In this document: one piece after another, positions 34,116-42,916 of the stretch
Layout: each line of letters begins with the position of its first letter
How positions within the stretch are numbered: the first letter of the stretch is position 1
NCBI RefSeq assembly: GCF_009494395.1
Contig: NZ_VZCB01000095.1
Coordinates: 99,402-163,401 of the forward strand
Origin: Segatella copri
GTDB lineage: Bacteria; Bacteroidota; Bacteroidia; Bacteroidales; Bacteroidaceae
Direction: 5' to 3'
DNA length: 64,000 nucleotides
Translations under genes and position numbers: made by a program
Notes under the pieces: model-generated
Database searches by the model: none
The model's input: the letters and a program-made list of their open reading frames with translations, nothing else
Told to the model about the DNA's origin: nothing

Positions 34116-36806
34116 TTATTTCACTTTCACTTCTATCACATTCTTCGCAGCCTCAGCACTCGAACCACCTACGAAGATCTGATATTTGCCGGGAACCACA
34201 CGCATGGTATTGGTCTGGGAATCCCAACCCTCGAAACTCTGGCGAGGCAGACTGATGGTTACCTGCTGCTTCTCGCCCGCCTTCAAAGTAATGCGCTTGA
34301 AGGCTTTCAGGGTCTTGATAGGACCCTCAGCATCATCCATTCTACGGATGTAAACCTGTGCCACTTCCGTTCCTTCCCTATTACCTTTATTAGATAAAGA
34401 GAAGCTCAAGGAATAAGCCGAAGAATTCTTCACTTTTCGTTCTTCATTCTTCACTCTTCGTTCTTCACTCTTAACTTTCTTCAATGTCGGCTTTCCATAT
34501 TCATAAGATGTATAGCTCAATCCATGTCCGAATGGGAAGAGAGCCTCACCCTTGAAATAACGGTAGGTGCGATTCTTCATCGTATAATCGAGGAAATCAG
34601 GAAGATCATTCACGCTCTTATAGAAGGTTACCGGAAGCTTGCCCGATGGATTCACCTCGCCAAAGAGTACCTTTGCCACGGCTTCGCCACCCCGTTCGCC
34701 CGGATACCAAGCCTGAAGGATAGACTCTGCATTCTCTGTTTCAGGAACCATGGCGATGGCACTGCCCGAACAGTTGACGAACACCACGCGCTTGCCTGCC
34801 CGATGCAACATCTCCATCACCTTGCGCTGAGCCTGCGGCAACTCGATGTCGGTTCTGTCGCCTCCCTTGAATCCCGGCTCAGAAACCTTCATCTCCTCAC
34901 CCTCAAGACTAGGAGAAATACCGCCTACGAATACCACCACATCAGCATCGCCTACCTCAGCCAGAAGCTGAGACTCGGTTGGCGTATAGTTCTTAACAAT
35001 GTCAAACTGCATCACCGCCATATCGGTCTTCTGGAAATAATCCACCTGTATCTTCATCGGCTTTCCCGCCTTCACGGAAATTGGCTTGTTGAGCATCTGC
35101 ACACGGGCACGTCCCTTCCATACATTCGCCACCGTATCGCCATCAATGATGAGTCGGTAGCCATCATCGCATCCCATTCTGACGTTCAAGGTTTCATCCT
35201 CTTCCGGAGTAAACAGGCCCTCGTATCGGGCTGAGAAGTTGGTAAGGTTCACGCCCGGTGCAAAGACGGTATTTCCGCCATTGCTCTGATTGATTGGCGA
35301 AGTCATCATGGCAGTAGCCACAGGCTCGCCCTTCATCTCAGAATTGTTCCAATAAGTAGCCTTCATGCCTTTGCTGCCATCAGCAGAAGTCAGGAGATTG
35401 AACCGGCTTTCAGAAACTTCATTTCTTGTCAACGTGCAGGCAGGAATATACTTGGCGTCCTTTACATATTTTCTGATGCCCTGCAGGATGGTGGTGGTAG
35501 AAGTAGGATAACCCGAATAGTTGCCCCACTGCATGATGGAATCATTGGCGTTCGGCCCCATCACTACCAACTTCATTCCAGATGCTTTCAGCGGCAGAAG
35601 ATTGTTCCGGTTCTGAAGAAGCACGATTCCCTCTTCTGCCATCTTCTCTGCCAAATCCTTATGCGCCTTGCTGGCGATGACGGAAGATGGAATCTGAGTC
35701 CAAGGCACGTTCTCGTCCTGATCGAAATCACCCAGGCGGAAACGGGCTATCAGCAGGCGCTTCAAGCTCTCGTTCACCTTTTCCTCGCTGATCATTCCTG
35801 TCTTCACCGCCTCAGGAAGCGAACGGTAAACGCTTCCGCACTCCACATCGGTTCCGGCACCAATCGCCTGCGCCGTAGCCTCAGCAGGAGTCTTCGCCGT
35901 ACCATGTCTGCCTGGCACATAGAAGTCGTTGATGGCTCCGCAATCGGAAGTTATCAGTCCCTTGAATCCCCATTCATCACGAAGAATCTGACGCTCATAT
36001 CGGGCATTGCTGCAACATGGCGCTCCGTCAATGCGCTGATAGGCGCACATCACCTCAGCCACATTTCCATCCTGCACCAGCGATTTGAAAGCGGGCAGAT
36101 AAGTCTCCCACAAATCCCGTTCAGGCAAATCCTCTACATTGAAAATGTGCCGGTTCCATTCCGGACCGCTATGCACGGCAAAATGCTTGGCACAGGCCAG
36201 GAGCTTGACATATTGGGGAACCTGGGAGGAAGCCGTAGCCAGAACTCCCGGAGCCGACATCGGTTTGCCATCAAAGGTCTGTCCCTGCAATCCATTCACC
36301 ACAGCAAGTCCCATTCTTGTGGTCAGATAAGGATCTTCTCCATAAGTTTCCTGTCCACGTCCCCATCGTGGGTCGCGGAAGATATTGATGTTCGGAGTCC
36401 AGAAACTCAGACTCTGGTAGCGCTTGATGTTGCCGCTCTTCTTCGCCTCCTGTGCCTTGGCTCTCGCCTCATCGCTCACGGCAGTAAACACCTTATATAA
36501 TAAGTCATCGTCCCACGAAGCCGCCATGTGCATCGTGATAGGAAAAACGGTAACAAATCCGTTTCTTCCCACTCCATGAAGCGCCTCATTCCACCATTGA
36601 AACTGCGGAATGCCCAATCGGGCGATGGCTGGCGAAGTATCCATCATCAACTTCGTCTTCTCTTCCAGGGTAAGACGGGAAAGCAAATCGTTGGCTCTTG
36701 CCTCAGCAGAAAGGTTTGGATTCTGATAAGGAAGAAGCTGCTGGGCGCTGGCAGAAAGCGAAATCACCATCAGCATCGCCATAGATAGTAGTTGTTTCTT
36801 CATCAT
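34116..36806 (-). CDS. xyl3A: GH3 glycosidase with PA14 domain (xylosidase/glucosidase type)
   Basis: The 896-aa secreted enzyme has a signal peptide (1-21). The GH3 barrel domain (about 30-340) has CAKHFAVHSGPEW and the nucleophile in GLITSDCGAINDF (about residue 290). A GH3 C-terminal domain (about 375-720) contains an inserted PA14 domain at about 455-610 (GCDDGYRLIIDGD, KGRARVQM). A C-terminal fibronectin-III-like domain ends GKYQIFVGG. Such proteins release xylose, arabinose or glucose from the non-reducing end of oligosaccharides. Residues about 775-795 are an unusual lysine/arginine/glutamate-rich insertion (KKVKSEERRVKNEERKVKN) encoded by a short dispersed DNA repeat. The symbol follows the xyl3A-like domain order and is not proof of substrate. 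Confidence 0.9.
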   Translation of the reverse strand: MMKKQLLSMAMLMVISLSASAQQLLPYQNPNLSAEARANDLLSRLTLEEKTKLMMDTSPAIARLGIPQFQWWNEALHGVGRNGFVTVFPITMHMAASWDDDLLYKVFTAVSDEARAKAQEAKKSGNIKRYQSLSFWTPNINIFRDPRWGRGQETYGEDPYLTTRMGLAVVNGLQGQTFDGKPMSAPGVLATASSQVPQYVKLLACAKHFAVHSGPEWNRHIFNVEDLPERDLWETYLPAFKSLVQDGNVAEVMCAYQRIDGAPCCSNARYERQILRDEWGFKGLITSDCGAINDFYVPGRHGTAKTPAEATAQAIGAGTDVECGSVYRSLPEAVKTGMISEEKVNESLKRLLIARFRLGDFDQDENVPWTQIPSSVIASKAHKDLAEKMAEEGIVLLQNRNNLLPLKASGMKLVVMGPNANDSIMQWGNYSGYPTSTTTILQGIRKYVKDAKYIPACTLTRNEVSESRFNLLTSADGSKGMKATYWNNSEMKGEPVATAMMTSPINQSNGGNTVFAPGVNLTNFSARYEGLFTPEEDETLNVRMGCDDGYRLIIDGDTVANVWKGRARVQMLNKPISVKAGKPMKIQVDYFQKTDMAVMQFDIVKNYTPTESQLLAEVGDADVVVFVGGISPSLEGEEMKVSEPGFKGGDRTDIELPQAQRKVMEMLHRAGKRVVFVNCSGSAIAMVPETENAESILQAWYPGERGGEAVAKVLFGEVNPSGKLPVTFYKSVNDLPDFLDYTMKNRTYRYFKGEALFPFGHGLSYTSYEYGKPTLKKVKSEERRVKNEERKVKNSSAYSLSFSLSNKGNREGTEVAQVYIRRMDDAEGPIKTLKAFKRITLKAGEKQQVTISLPRQSFEGWDSQTNTMRVVPGKYQIFVGGSSAEAAKNVIEVKVK
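34423..34474 (-). repeat. Short repeat embedded in the GH3 coding sequence
   Basis: Minus-strand repeats of AGAGTGAAGAACGAAGAGTG type, nearly the same as the intergenic repeat at 15139-15175. It keeps the reading frame open and adds about 20 charged residues at the start of the fibronectin-like domain. Confidence 0.8.
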
Positions 36807-37133
36807 TTTCTTATGTTATTATGCTTTGTCCTAAAGATTGTTTTATAATTGGTGACAAAGTTACATTTTTTATTCGAAACAACCGCACAATTTGACAGAA
36901 AAGTTTAAAATAATTATACTTTGCTGCCAATATTGCCATTCATTTTCCGCTGGCACACAAGTTGCTCAGTAAGAGAGTGAAAGCTGAAGCTAAAAGATGA
37001 AGGAGTTCGAAAGGACAACGGAGTTTCGAGGTGAAGGCAATCAAAAGAACAGATAAATAAATAACAAGCAGAAATCCCGACGGGACCGCAAGGAACCGAG
37101 AGGACGAGTAAAATAAAATTGGAGGTTTTAATT
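36807..37133. other. Leader region between GH3 and hsp20
   Basis: It holds a minus-strand TAACTTTG (36856-36863) for the GH3 gene and a near-consensus TATACTTTG (36914-36922) for hsp20. The second implies a purine-rich hsp20 leader of about 200 bases. A short CCCGACGGG hairpin lies near 37077-37085. I see no CIRCE element or ORF. Confidence 0.55.
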
Positions 37134-37571
37134 ATGTTGTTAGCACGTAGAAATAATAATTCAGATTGGTTGAGTAACTTCTTTGATGATGCATTCTTCA
37201 ACACCGACATGATGCCACGTATGAATGCTACCGCTCCTGCCATTAACGTGAAGGAGACCGAGAAAGCTTACCAGATGGAGATTGCAGCCCCTGGACTGAA
37301 GAAGGAATGGGTTCGCATCAACATCGATAACGATGGCAACCTGAATGTGGCTATCGAGAACAAGATGGAACACAAGGATGAAGATAAGCACGAGCACTAT
37401 CTGCGCCGCGAGTTCTCTTACAGCAACTATCAGCAGAGCTACACACTCCCTGAGGACGCTGACCGTGAGAAGATTTCAGCAAAGGTAGCTGATGGTGTTC
37501 TTGAGGTTGAGATTCCAAAGCTTGCTCCTAAGGAGGAGGCTAAGGCTACCAAGAATATCGAAGTCAAATAA
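37134..37571 (+). CDS. Small heat-shock protein, Hsp20/alpha-crystallin family
   Basis: The 145-aa protein has an N-terminal region with RRNNNSDWLSNFFDDAFF, a central alpha-crystallin domain (about residues 38-130; NVKETEKAYQMEIAAPGL, GNLNVAIENK) and the closing GVLEVEIPKL motif before a short tail. It holds unfolding proteins for refolding by ATP-driven chaperones. I place the start at ATG 37134, which has GGAGG at 37121-37125, rather than a TTG that would overlap this ribosome-binding site. Monocistronic, with a terminator at 37593-37630. Confidence 0.95.
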   Translation: MLLARRNNNSDWLSNFFDDAFFNTDMMPRMNATAPAINVKETEKAYQMEIAAPGLKKEWVRINIDNDGNLNVAIENKMEHKDEDKHEHYLRREFSYSNYQQSYTLPEDADREKISAKVADGVLEVEIPKLAPKEEAKATKNIEVK

Positions 37572-37592
37572 TCATCTCCCATAAATGATTGA

Positions 37593-37630
37593 GGCAGATT
37601 CCAAGGCAATTTGGAACCTGCCTTTTTTTG
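37593..37630 (+). terminator. Terminator of hsp20
   Basis: AGGCAGATTCCAA pairs with TTGGAACCTGCCT (one mismatch) followed by seven T. Confidence 0.9.
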
Positions 37631-37713
37631 TGCCCTTACCTGAGCCATCACATTTTTCATCTACCTTATTATAGTGGTTTTCATCTATCCATCGGGATAT
37701 TTCTTCCATAAAT

Positions 37714-37745
37714 CTTGCGGGGGTCATAATTAATATGTAATTTTG
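37714..37745 (+). promoter_or_regulatory. Promoter of the P-type ATPase gene
   Basis: CTTG at 37714-37717 and TAATTTTG at 37738-37745, spacer 20 bases; leader about 57 bases. Confidence 0.65.
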
Positions 37746-37808
37746 CAGGCAGAAAAGCAGATATCAAAGCTTCTGCTTATAAAATTCATAACATTTATAT
37801 AAAAACAG

Positions 37809-39794
37809 ATGAAGAAAACAATTCCAGTAATAGGCATGGCTTGCAGCGTATGCTCTGCCAATGTAGAAAAGAAGCTGCTGTCGCTCGATGGCATCAACTC
37901 CGCCTCGGTTTCCCTGGCGAGCCGAACTGCCCTGGTAGATTATAACCCCGACATTATCTCTCTGGAAGATATGAAACGGGAAATCAGCAACGCCGGCTAC
38001 GACCTCGTTATCGAAAACGACAGAAGCGTGGAGGAAATCAACCGTCGTGAGTTCACCCTCCTGCGCCGCCGAGCCCTCGCTTCCTGGCTCTTCGCCATCC
38101 TGACCATGTGTTTCTCCATGGGCTGGATTTCACTGGGTATGGAACAGAATATGATTTCAGATGGCGTTGCTTCGGCTCATCATTCGAGTTCCTTCGCCAA
38201 CCAGACCTGTCTGCTCCTGGCACTCGCCAACCTGCTCTACTGCGGCAAACAGTTTTATGTTTCCGCCTGGAAGCAGCTCCTACATCATACGGCAAACATG
38301 GATTCGCTCGTAGCACTCAGCACCCTCATCGCCTTCCTCTTCAGCACCTTCAACACCTTCTTCGGAGAAATGGTATGGGGAGCGAGAGGCATAGAATGGC
38401 ACACTTATTTCGATGCTTCCGTGATGATTATCACCTTCGTACTGACCGGCAGATGCCTGGAAGAAAAGGCAAAGGACAGTACGGCGAGCAGCATCCGACA
38501 ACTGATGGGAATGCAGCCGAAAACCGCCCGACTGGTGACTTACGAGAAGATAGAAGGCACCAACGACTACAAGATGGAGGAAGTTCCGATTTCCACCATT
38601 CAGATAGGCGACATGATAGAGGTAAGAGCCGGCGAGAAGATTCCGGTGGATGGCGTGGTTACCCAGGCAGAGAGTTTCATGACTCCCGATGCTGCCTATG
38701 TAGATGAAGCGATGATCAGCGGCGAACCGACTCCGGCGATGAAAAAGGCAGGCGACAACGTGCTGGCTGGCACCATTCCGAGTCAGGGAAAGCTTCGCAT
38801 GAGAGCCAAGCAGATTGGCGAGAACACCGCCCTGGCGCACATCATCCGCATGGTTCAGGAGGCGCAGGGCAGTAAGGCTCCCGTGCAGCGCATTGTGGAT
38901 AAGGCGGCTCTGATTTTCGTTCCAGCCGTGGCAGCCATCGCCCTCATCACCTTTATAATATGGTGGCTGATAGGCGGCAACGCTGCTCTTCCGCAGGCCA
39001 TCCTTTCAGCCGTAGCCGTATTGGTCATCGCCTGTCCTTGCGCCATGGGCTTAGCTACTCCTACCGCCCTGATGGTGGGCATCGGCAAAGCGGCGCAGAA
39101 GCAGATTCTCATCAAGGATGCGTCGGCACTGGAGAATCTCCACAAGATCAACGCCCTCGTCATCGACAAGACCGGCACCCTCACCATTCCTAACCAGAAC
39201 ATCGATTTCACCAAGCAGGAGGATTTGGATCTGGAGACGAGAGAGACCCTCAAGCCTCATGCCCAGGAAGCGATGAAGCAGTTGCAGGAAAAGGGAATAG
39301 AGGTGTATATGATGAGTGGCGACAAGGAGGAAGCGGCTCACTACTGGGCGGAGAAAGCCGGCATCAAGCATTACCAGAGCAAGGTGCTGCCTGGCGACAA
39401 GCAGGCATTGGTAAAGAAACTTCAGGACGAAGGCAAGCAGGTAGCGATGGTAGGCGACGGAATCAACGACACCCAGGCCCTGGCCCTTGCCAACGTGAGC
39501 ATGGCGATAGGAAAGGGAACGGATGTGGCGATGGATGTGGCGCAGATTACGCTAATGAGCGACGACCTCCTGGCACTTCCGGAAGCCGTAAAACTGAGTC
39601 AGAAGACGGTTCACATGATTTGGCAGAATCTGTTCTGGGCGTTCATCTACAACATCATCTGCATCCCGTTGGCAGCCGGCGCCCTTCATATCTTCGGCAT
39701 TGATTTCCAGATAACCCCGATGTGGGCAAGTGCCCTGATGGCCTTCTCAAGTGTGAGCGTAGTGCTTAATTCGCTGAGGTTGAGATTGGCGTAA
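37809..39794 (+). CDS. P1B-type (copper-like) metal-transporting ATPase lacking a recognisable N-domain
   Basis: The 661-aa protein has an N-terminal heavy-metal-binding domain with GMACSVCSANV (CxxC) and the first membrane helices (about 95-240). An actuator domain with MISGEPTP (TGE position) follows, then the ion-binding CPC motif in IACPCAMGLATPTA (about 415), the phosphorylated aspartate in DKTGTLT (residue 453) and GDGINDTQAL near 558. Between D453 and the following SGDK (about residue 505) there are only some 50 residues, whereas copper ATPases have about 140 there: the nucleotide-binding N-domain, including SEHPLA and GxGxxG motifs, is missing, with reading frame intact. The motif set points to copper(I)-type cations. 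Export or an assembly role is inferred. Confidence 0.85.
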   Translation: MKKTIPVIGMACSVCSANVEKKLLSLDGINSASVSLASRTALVDYNPDIISLEDMKREISNAGYDLVIENDRSVEEINRREFTLLRRRALASWLFAILTMCFSMGWISLGMEQNMISDGVASAHHSSSFANQTCLLLALANLLYCGKQFYVSAWKQLLHHTANMDSLVALSTLIAFLFSTFNTFFGEMVWGARGIEWHTYFDASVMIITFVLTGRCLEEKAKDSTASSIRQLMGMQPKTARLVTYEKIEGTNDYKMEEVPISTIQIGDMIEVRAGEKIPVDGVVTQAESFMTPDAAYVDEAMISGEPTPAMKKAGDNVLAGTIPSQGKLRMRAKQIGENTALAHIIRMVQEAQGSKAPVQRIVDKAALIFVPAVAAIALITFIIWWLIGGNAALPQAILSAVAVLVIACPCAMGLATPTALMVGIGKAAQKQILIKDASALENLHKINALVIDKTGTLTIPNQNIDFTKQEDLDLETRETLKPHAQEAMKQLQEKGIEVYMMSGDKEEAAHYWAEKAGIKHYQSKVLPGDKQALVKKLQDEGKQVAMVGDGINDTQALALANVSMAIGKGTDVAMDVAQITLMSDDLLALPEAVKLSQKTVHMIWQNLFWAFIYNIICIPLAAGALHIFGIDFQITPMWASALMAFSSVSVVLNSLRLRLA

Positions 39795-39803
39795 AATAAA
39801 AGA

Positions 39804-39845
39804 AAATGGCAGGTTCCTGATGCGTTAATTGGGAACCTGCCATTA
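39804..39845 (+). terminator. Terminator of the P-type ATPase gene
   Basis: AATGGCAGGTTCC pairs with GGAACCTGCCATT across a 14-base loop. Confidence 0.8.
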
Positions 39846-40458
39846 TTATATCCCCTACTTAAATACACTTTTCCTATGAAAATAGGGGCTGGAAACCACA
39901 CTTTTCTGAAAAAAGCTGGATTTTAGCCTTATAAAACAAAGATTTTACCCCATAAAATACTCTTTTTAGTTAAGGCGATTTCCATGGCAAATCGTAAAGG
40001 ACTTTTAAGGGATTGGAAAACCTTAATGACCGATAATGACATTGACCTTAATGACCTTATCCCCTAAATAGCCAGACTCCATTGTCAACAGAAAATCACA
40101 TTACCCAAGCAAAAATGACAAGAAAGGCCGGATTGTTTTTTTACAGAGAAAGGAGGAGAAAAATGCCCTTAGAAGCAAGAAAAAGTGGTTCCGATAACAC
40201 TTTTCACCCCTTCTGAAGGAAAAAATAAGAGGGGTAAAAGGCTGAATGAAAGGGGAAAAACGAGGAATTTCTTGATATATTTTGTCAAGATTCTAGTAAA
40301 AAAGCAAGAAAAACTGGGGTAGAGCGAAGGAGATTCTGTGCGTTTTAATAGCATTAAACGAGGGAAACGAAACAGTTCAACCAACGACTATCAAGCTGAT
40401 TATCAATACGATACATTCAACACCACATCCTTCCAGAATAGCTTTCAGAAACTCTATC

Positions 40459-40618
40459 GTGTCATTAAGGGTCAGTGTCATTAAGGGTCATTAAGAAAAA
40501 AGCAAATGTCATTTAGAGCCATAGTATAATATAAATAATATTTATTATTATACTATAGAGATATTTGCGCCCCCCGAAAACCTTAATGACACTTAATGAC
40601 ACTGACCCTTAATGACAC
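40459..40618. repeat. MITE-like palindromic element
   Basis: Arms 40459-40495 and 40581-40618 match over 36 of 37 bases as an inverted repeat built from TTAATGACAC-type units. An inner hairpin (40521-40531 with 40546-40556) has exactly the same axis of symmetry, near 40538. A related half (GAAAACCTTAATGAC and following) occurs at 40016-40057. No ORF. This looks like a non-autonomous mobile element or a cruciform-forming site. Confidence 0.75.
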
Positions 40619-40756
40619 CACTCCACATTTCCCCGCTTTTCAAACATCAAAAACAATCCAAGGTTACTTTTGCAATCAGATGCACAAACCGAAAACACTT
40701 ATACCTCTACACATCAGCTACTTACGCACTATTTTTCAACATTCTACCGGAAAAAG

Positions 40757-40788
40757 CTTGCTTTCTGCTTAGAATTTTTGTATCTTTG
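40757..40788 (+). promoter_or_regulatory. Orphan Bacteroidota promoter
   Basis: CTTG at 40757-40760 and TATCTTTG at 40781-40788, spacer 20. No recognised gene follows for 370 bases. Confidence 0.65.
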
Positions 40789-40793
40789 CACCG

Positions 40794-40935
40794 GCAATCG
40801 AAAGAACAGTCTTCTTGTGCCAAAAGTCGGTCATCTATGACGACCGAGGCTGGTCTTAATAGATGGCAGGCGCTGGTCACCAATGAAGACCACAAAATGG
40901 GCAGGAAACGGCTTTCTGGGGAATTGTGATTCAAG
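40794..40935 (+). ncRNA. Possible small RNA or microprotein transcript
   Basis: Directly after the orphan promoter lie two hairpin-forming segments: CGGTC with GACCG (about 40828-40846) and GGTCTT with AAGACC (about 40853-40892). An overlapping 30-codon ORF (40837-40929, MTTEAGLNRWQALV...) lacks a ribosome-binding site. I cannot assign an RNA family. Low confidence. Confidence 0.3.
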
Positions 40936-41047
40936 GAACTTTTAAACGCAGACAGAACATGATAAACAAAACTAAACTTCTTCGAGGGTGGCGATATTTT
41001 AACATAAAGATAACATGCACTTAACCCAACAAGCCAGGATTTTATTA

Positions 41048-41055
41048 TATCTTTG
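41048..41055 (+). promoter_or_regulatory. Promoter -7 element for the CAAX protease gene
   Basis: TATCTTTG matches the consensus; the -33 region lacks TTTG. It implies a leader of about 100 bases containing GAAAGCAAGCTTTC and TATCTCTACAAGAGATA hairpins. Confidence 0.5.
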
Positions 41056-41162
41056 CCCCCATATTTGCTGCACTCGGCAATCTGAAAGCAAGCTTTCATA
41101 GCGCTCGTTGGCAGTATCTCTACAAGAGATAAGATTTCAGTAACAAACAAAACTACAACTTT

Positions 41163-42002
41163 ATGAAAAAAGAGAAACTTTCAACAATCCTGTCAAAAGG
41201 AAGAAACGGAACCAAGGGATGGTTTCTGTATCGTGCATGGCCTGGCACCAGAAGTGCCATCTCCGTCTATCTGAAGTCCATGCTTGCAGCCTTTCCGGTT
41301 GGCATTACAGCAGCTTTGAGCTGCGAATTTATCGAATTCCTGACGAAGACAACCATCAATAGTTCTGCATGGGCCATGGCAATTTATATGCTGGCTGCAG
41401 AGCTATATATGATTCATAAATGCCGGAAGAAATTCCATCTGCGTGTTCGCCTAGAAAAGATTAAGCAGATGCCTAAGGCAATCATCTTCTTGCTGGTTTT
41501 CTTGGTGGGATTGTTCCAGACCATTCCTATGACTGCATTAGAGAACTTCATGGATTTGCCTAATTACATGGAGCAGGATTTTGTTAACCAGGCACATAAT
41601 CCGATTGGAATCCTGGTGCTCTGCATCATTGCTCCTATAGCCGAAGAATACCTCTTCCGCGGATTGATGATGCGAAAGATGCTGAAATGGAACATCAGTC
41701 CCTGGTATGCTATCATCGGCTCAAGCATCATGTTCGGCCTCATCCATCTCAATCCGGCACAGATTCCAGGAGCCATCATTCTGGGAATATTCATGGCGTG
41801 GATGTGTTACCGAACCAGGAGTTTGATTCCGGGCATCATCATCCACATCACCAACAATACGCTCTGCCTGATTCCTGAAGAATGCTACGATACTTACATC
41901 GCCAGCACTCCGATGACGGAAGCAAGCCTCAGCCTTGTAAGCATCGCAATCATCATTCTGTCGATTTGCCTCTTTAACAAGAAAGCCGTTGCTGCATCGT
42001 AA
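41163..42002 (+). CDS. CPBP-family intramembrane metalloprotease (CAAX protease-like)
   Basis: The 279-aa membrane protein has about seven hydrophobic helices (near residues 35-55, 65-85, 105-125, 155-170, 180-200, 210-230, 250-272). The catalytic pattern of the family is present: APIAEEYLFRGLMM (EExxxR, about residue 160), then FGLIHLN (about 195) and a later histidine/asparagine in IIHITNNT. Bacterial members often process or give immunity to secreted peptides; substrates are mostly unknown. No bacteriocin gene adjoins it. Confidence 0.88.
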   Translation: MKKEKLSTILSKGRNGTKGWFLYRAWPGTRSAISVYLKSMLAAFPVGITAALSCEFIEFLTKTTINSSAWAMAIYMLAAELYMIHKCRKKFHLRVRLEKIKQMPKAIIFLLVFLVGLFQTIPMTALENFMDLPNYMEQDFVNQAHNPIGILVLCIIAPIAEEYLFRGLMMRKMLKWNISPWYAIIGSSIMFGLIHLNPAQIPGAIILGIFMAWMCYRTRSLIPGIIIHITNNTLCLIPEECYDTYIASTPMTEASLSLVSIAIIILSICLFNKKAVAAS

Positions 42003-42071
42003 AAAGATTTCATAAAAGGAAGTCTTCATAAGAAAGGCTTCCTTATCAAATTCCTCACCATAAGGGGAGAG

Positions 42072-42545
42072 TTATTCCTCCCCCTCTACCTTGCAGCTGT
42101 CGAATCCCATCTCCTTGGCTTTATCAGGACCGAAGGTGAAGTAGATGGCTTCGCCCTCATCACAAATCTCGCCTTTGGAGTTCTCCAGAGTCAGGTGGAT
42201 GGTGACGATGTTGCGGCGCTGACTGGCGATGTGACCACGCACCGTAATCTGCGAATCGGTGGTCATTACAGGCTTCTTGTACTTCACGTTGAGCTGCATC
42301 GTCACACCCGTGGTCTGCAGTTTGCGGTTGATGACCCAGCCTGCCACTTCATCCATCAGCATACTGATGATTCCGCCATGCAGGGTATTGATCCAGCCCT
42401 GATAATTCTCGCCGGGATTCCAGATGGTAAGCACATCCTCACCCTCTTCCCAAAACTCAAGATGCAATCCTACAGGATTGTTGGGGGCACAGCAAACGCA
42501 GTTGTAACCCTCCTTGTTCAAATATGGATTTAATATCTTCTTCAT
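42072..42545 (-). CDS. PaaI-like hotdog-fold thioesterase
   Basis: The 157-aa protein has the hotdog fold with the helix-leading motif WINTLHGGIISMLMDEVAGW (about residues 51-70), in which the HGG and the aspartate are the catalytic/substrate-binding positions of PaaI-type enzymes. The N-terminus has a CVCC cluster (YNCVCCAPNNPVGLHLEFW), a feature of an uncharacterised Bacteroidota subgroup. It probably hydrolyses acyl-CoA thioesters. A minus-strand TACCTTTG lies at 42610-42617. Monocistronic. Confidence 0.85.
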   Translation of the reverse strand: MKKILNPYLNKEGYNCVCCAPNNPVGLHLEFWEEGEDVLTIWNPGENYQGWINTLHGGIISMLMDEVAGWVINRKLQTTGVTMQLNVKYKKPVMTTDSQITVRGHIASQRRNIVTIHLTLENSKGEICDEGEAIYFTFGPDKAKEMGFDSCKVEGEE

Positions 42546-42916
42546 TTTTCCAACTGATTAAACTGATTTTTAACTGATTTCTTACTGATTAAACTGTTTA
42601 AAGACAACGCAAAGGTACGAATAATATCTGATAAGGCAAAGTTTTTAAAAAATATTATTATTAATTCCCTCTGATTACCTGAAAATAGAGGGTCAGACGG
42701 ATCCTAAACTATTTAGAATAAATAAAAATACCTAGAAATGGGGATAAAGATAAAGCCTCCACTATTTAGAAGAAATGAAAATACCGATTATTAAGTATTG
42801 CAGGATTTTCAAATACCCAGTACCTTTGCAGCATGAATTAGCGAGATGCTCGCAGGCGGCGAGTAAGTGAACAAGAAATGATACAAAACATGAAGATTAT
42901 ACAAAAACATAAAGAA
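42546..42916. other. Divergent promoter region with a 25-base direct repeat
   Basis: Minus-strand TACCTTTG at 42610-42617 serves the thioesterase; plus-strand TACCTTTG at 42821-42828 serves the porin-like gene. Two copies of ACTATTTAGAA-type 25-base sequence (42708-42732 and 42761-42785, 23 of 25 identical) lie 53 bases apart and could be operators. Confidence 0.55.

Larger units (their letters stand above)
39795..41162. other. 1.37-kb region without a supported protein gene
   Basis: It contains the ATPase terminator, a repeat fragment at 40016-40057, a large palindromic element at 40459-40618, an orphan promoter at 40757-40788 with a possible small RNA or 30-codon ORF after it, and the promoter for the CAAX protease. 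39880-40450 is AT-rich and otherwise featureless to me. Confidence 0.6.

Noticed and set aside
37119..37571. Longer Hsp20 starting at TTG 37119
   Set aside because: The TTG overlaps the GGAGG ribosome-binding site of the ATG at 37134.
40612..40929. 105-aa plus-strand ORF
   Set aside because: It begins in the palindromic element and runs through a promoter; only the last 30 codons are even possible as a gene.
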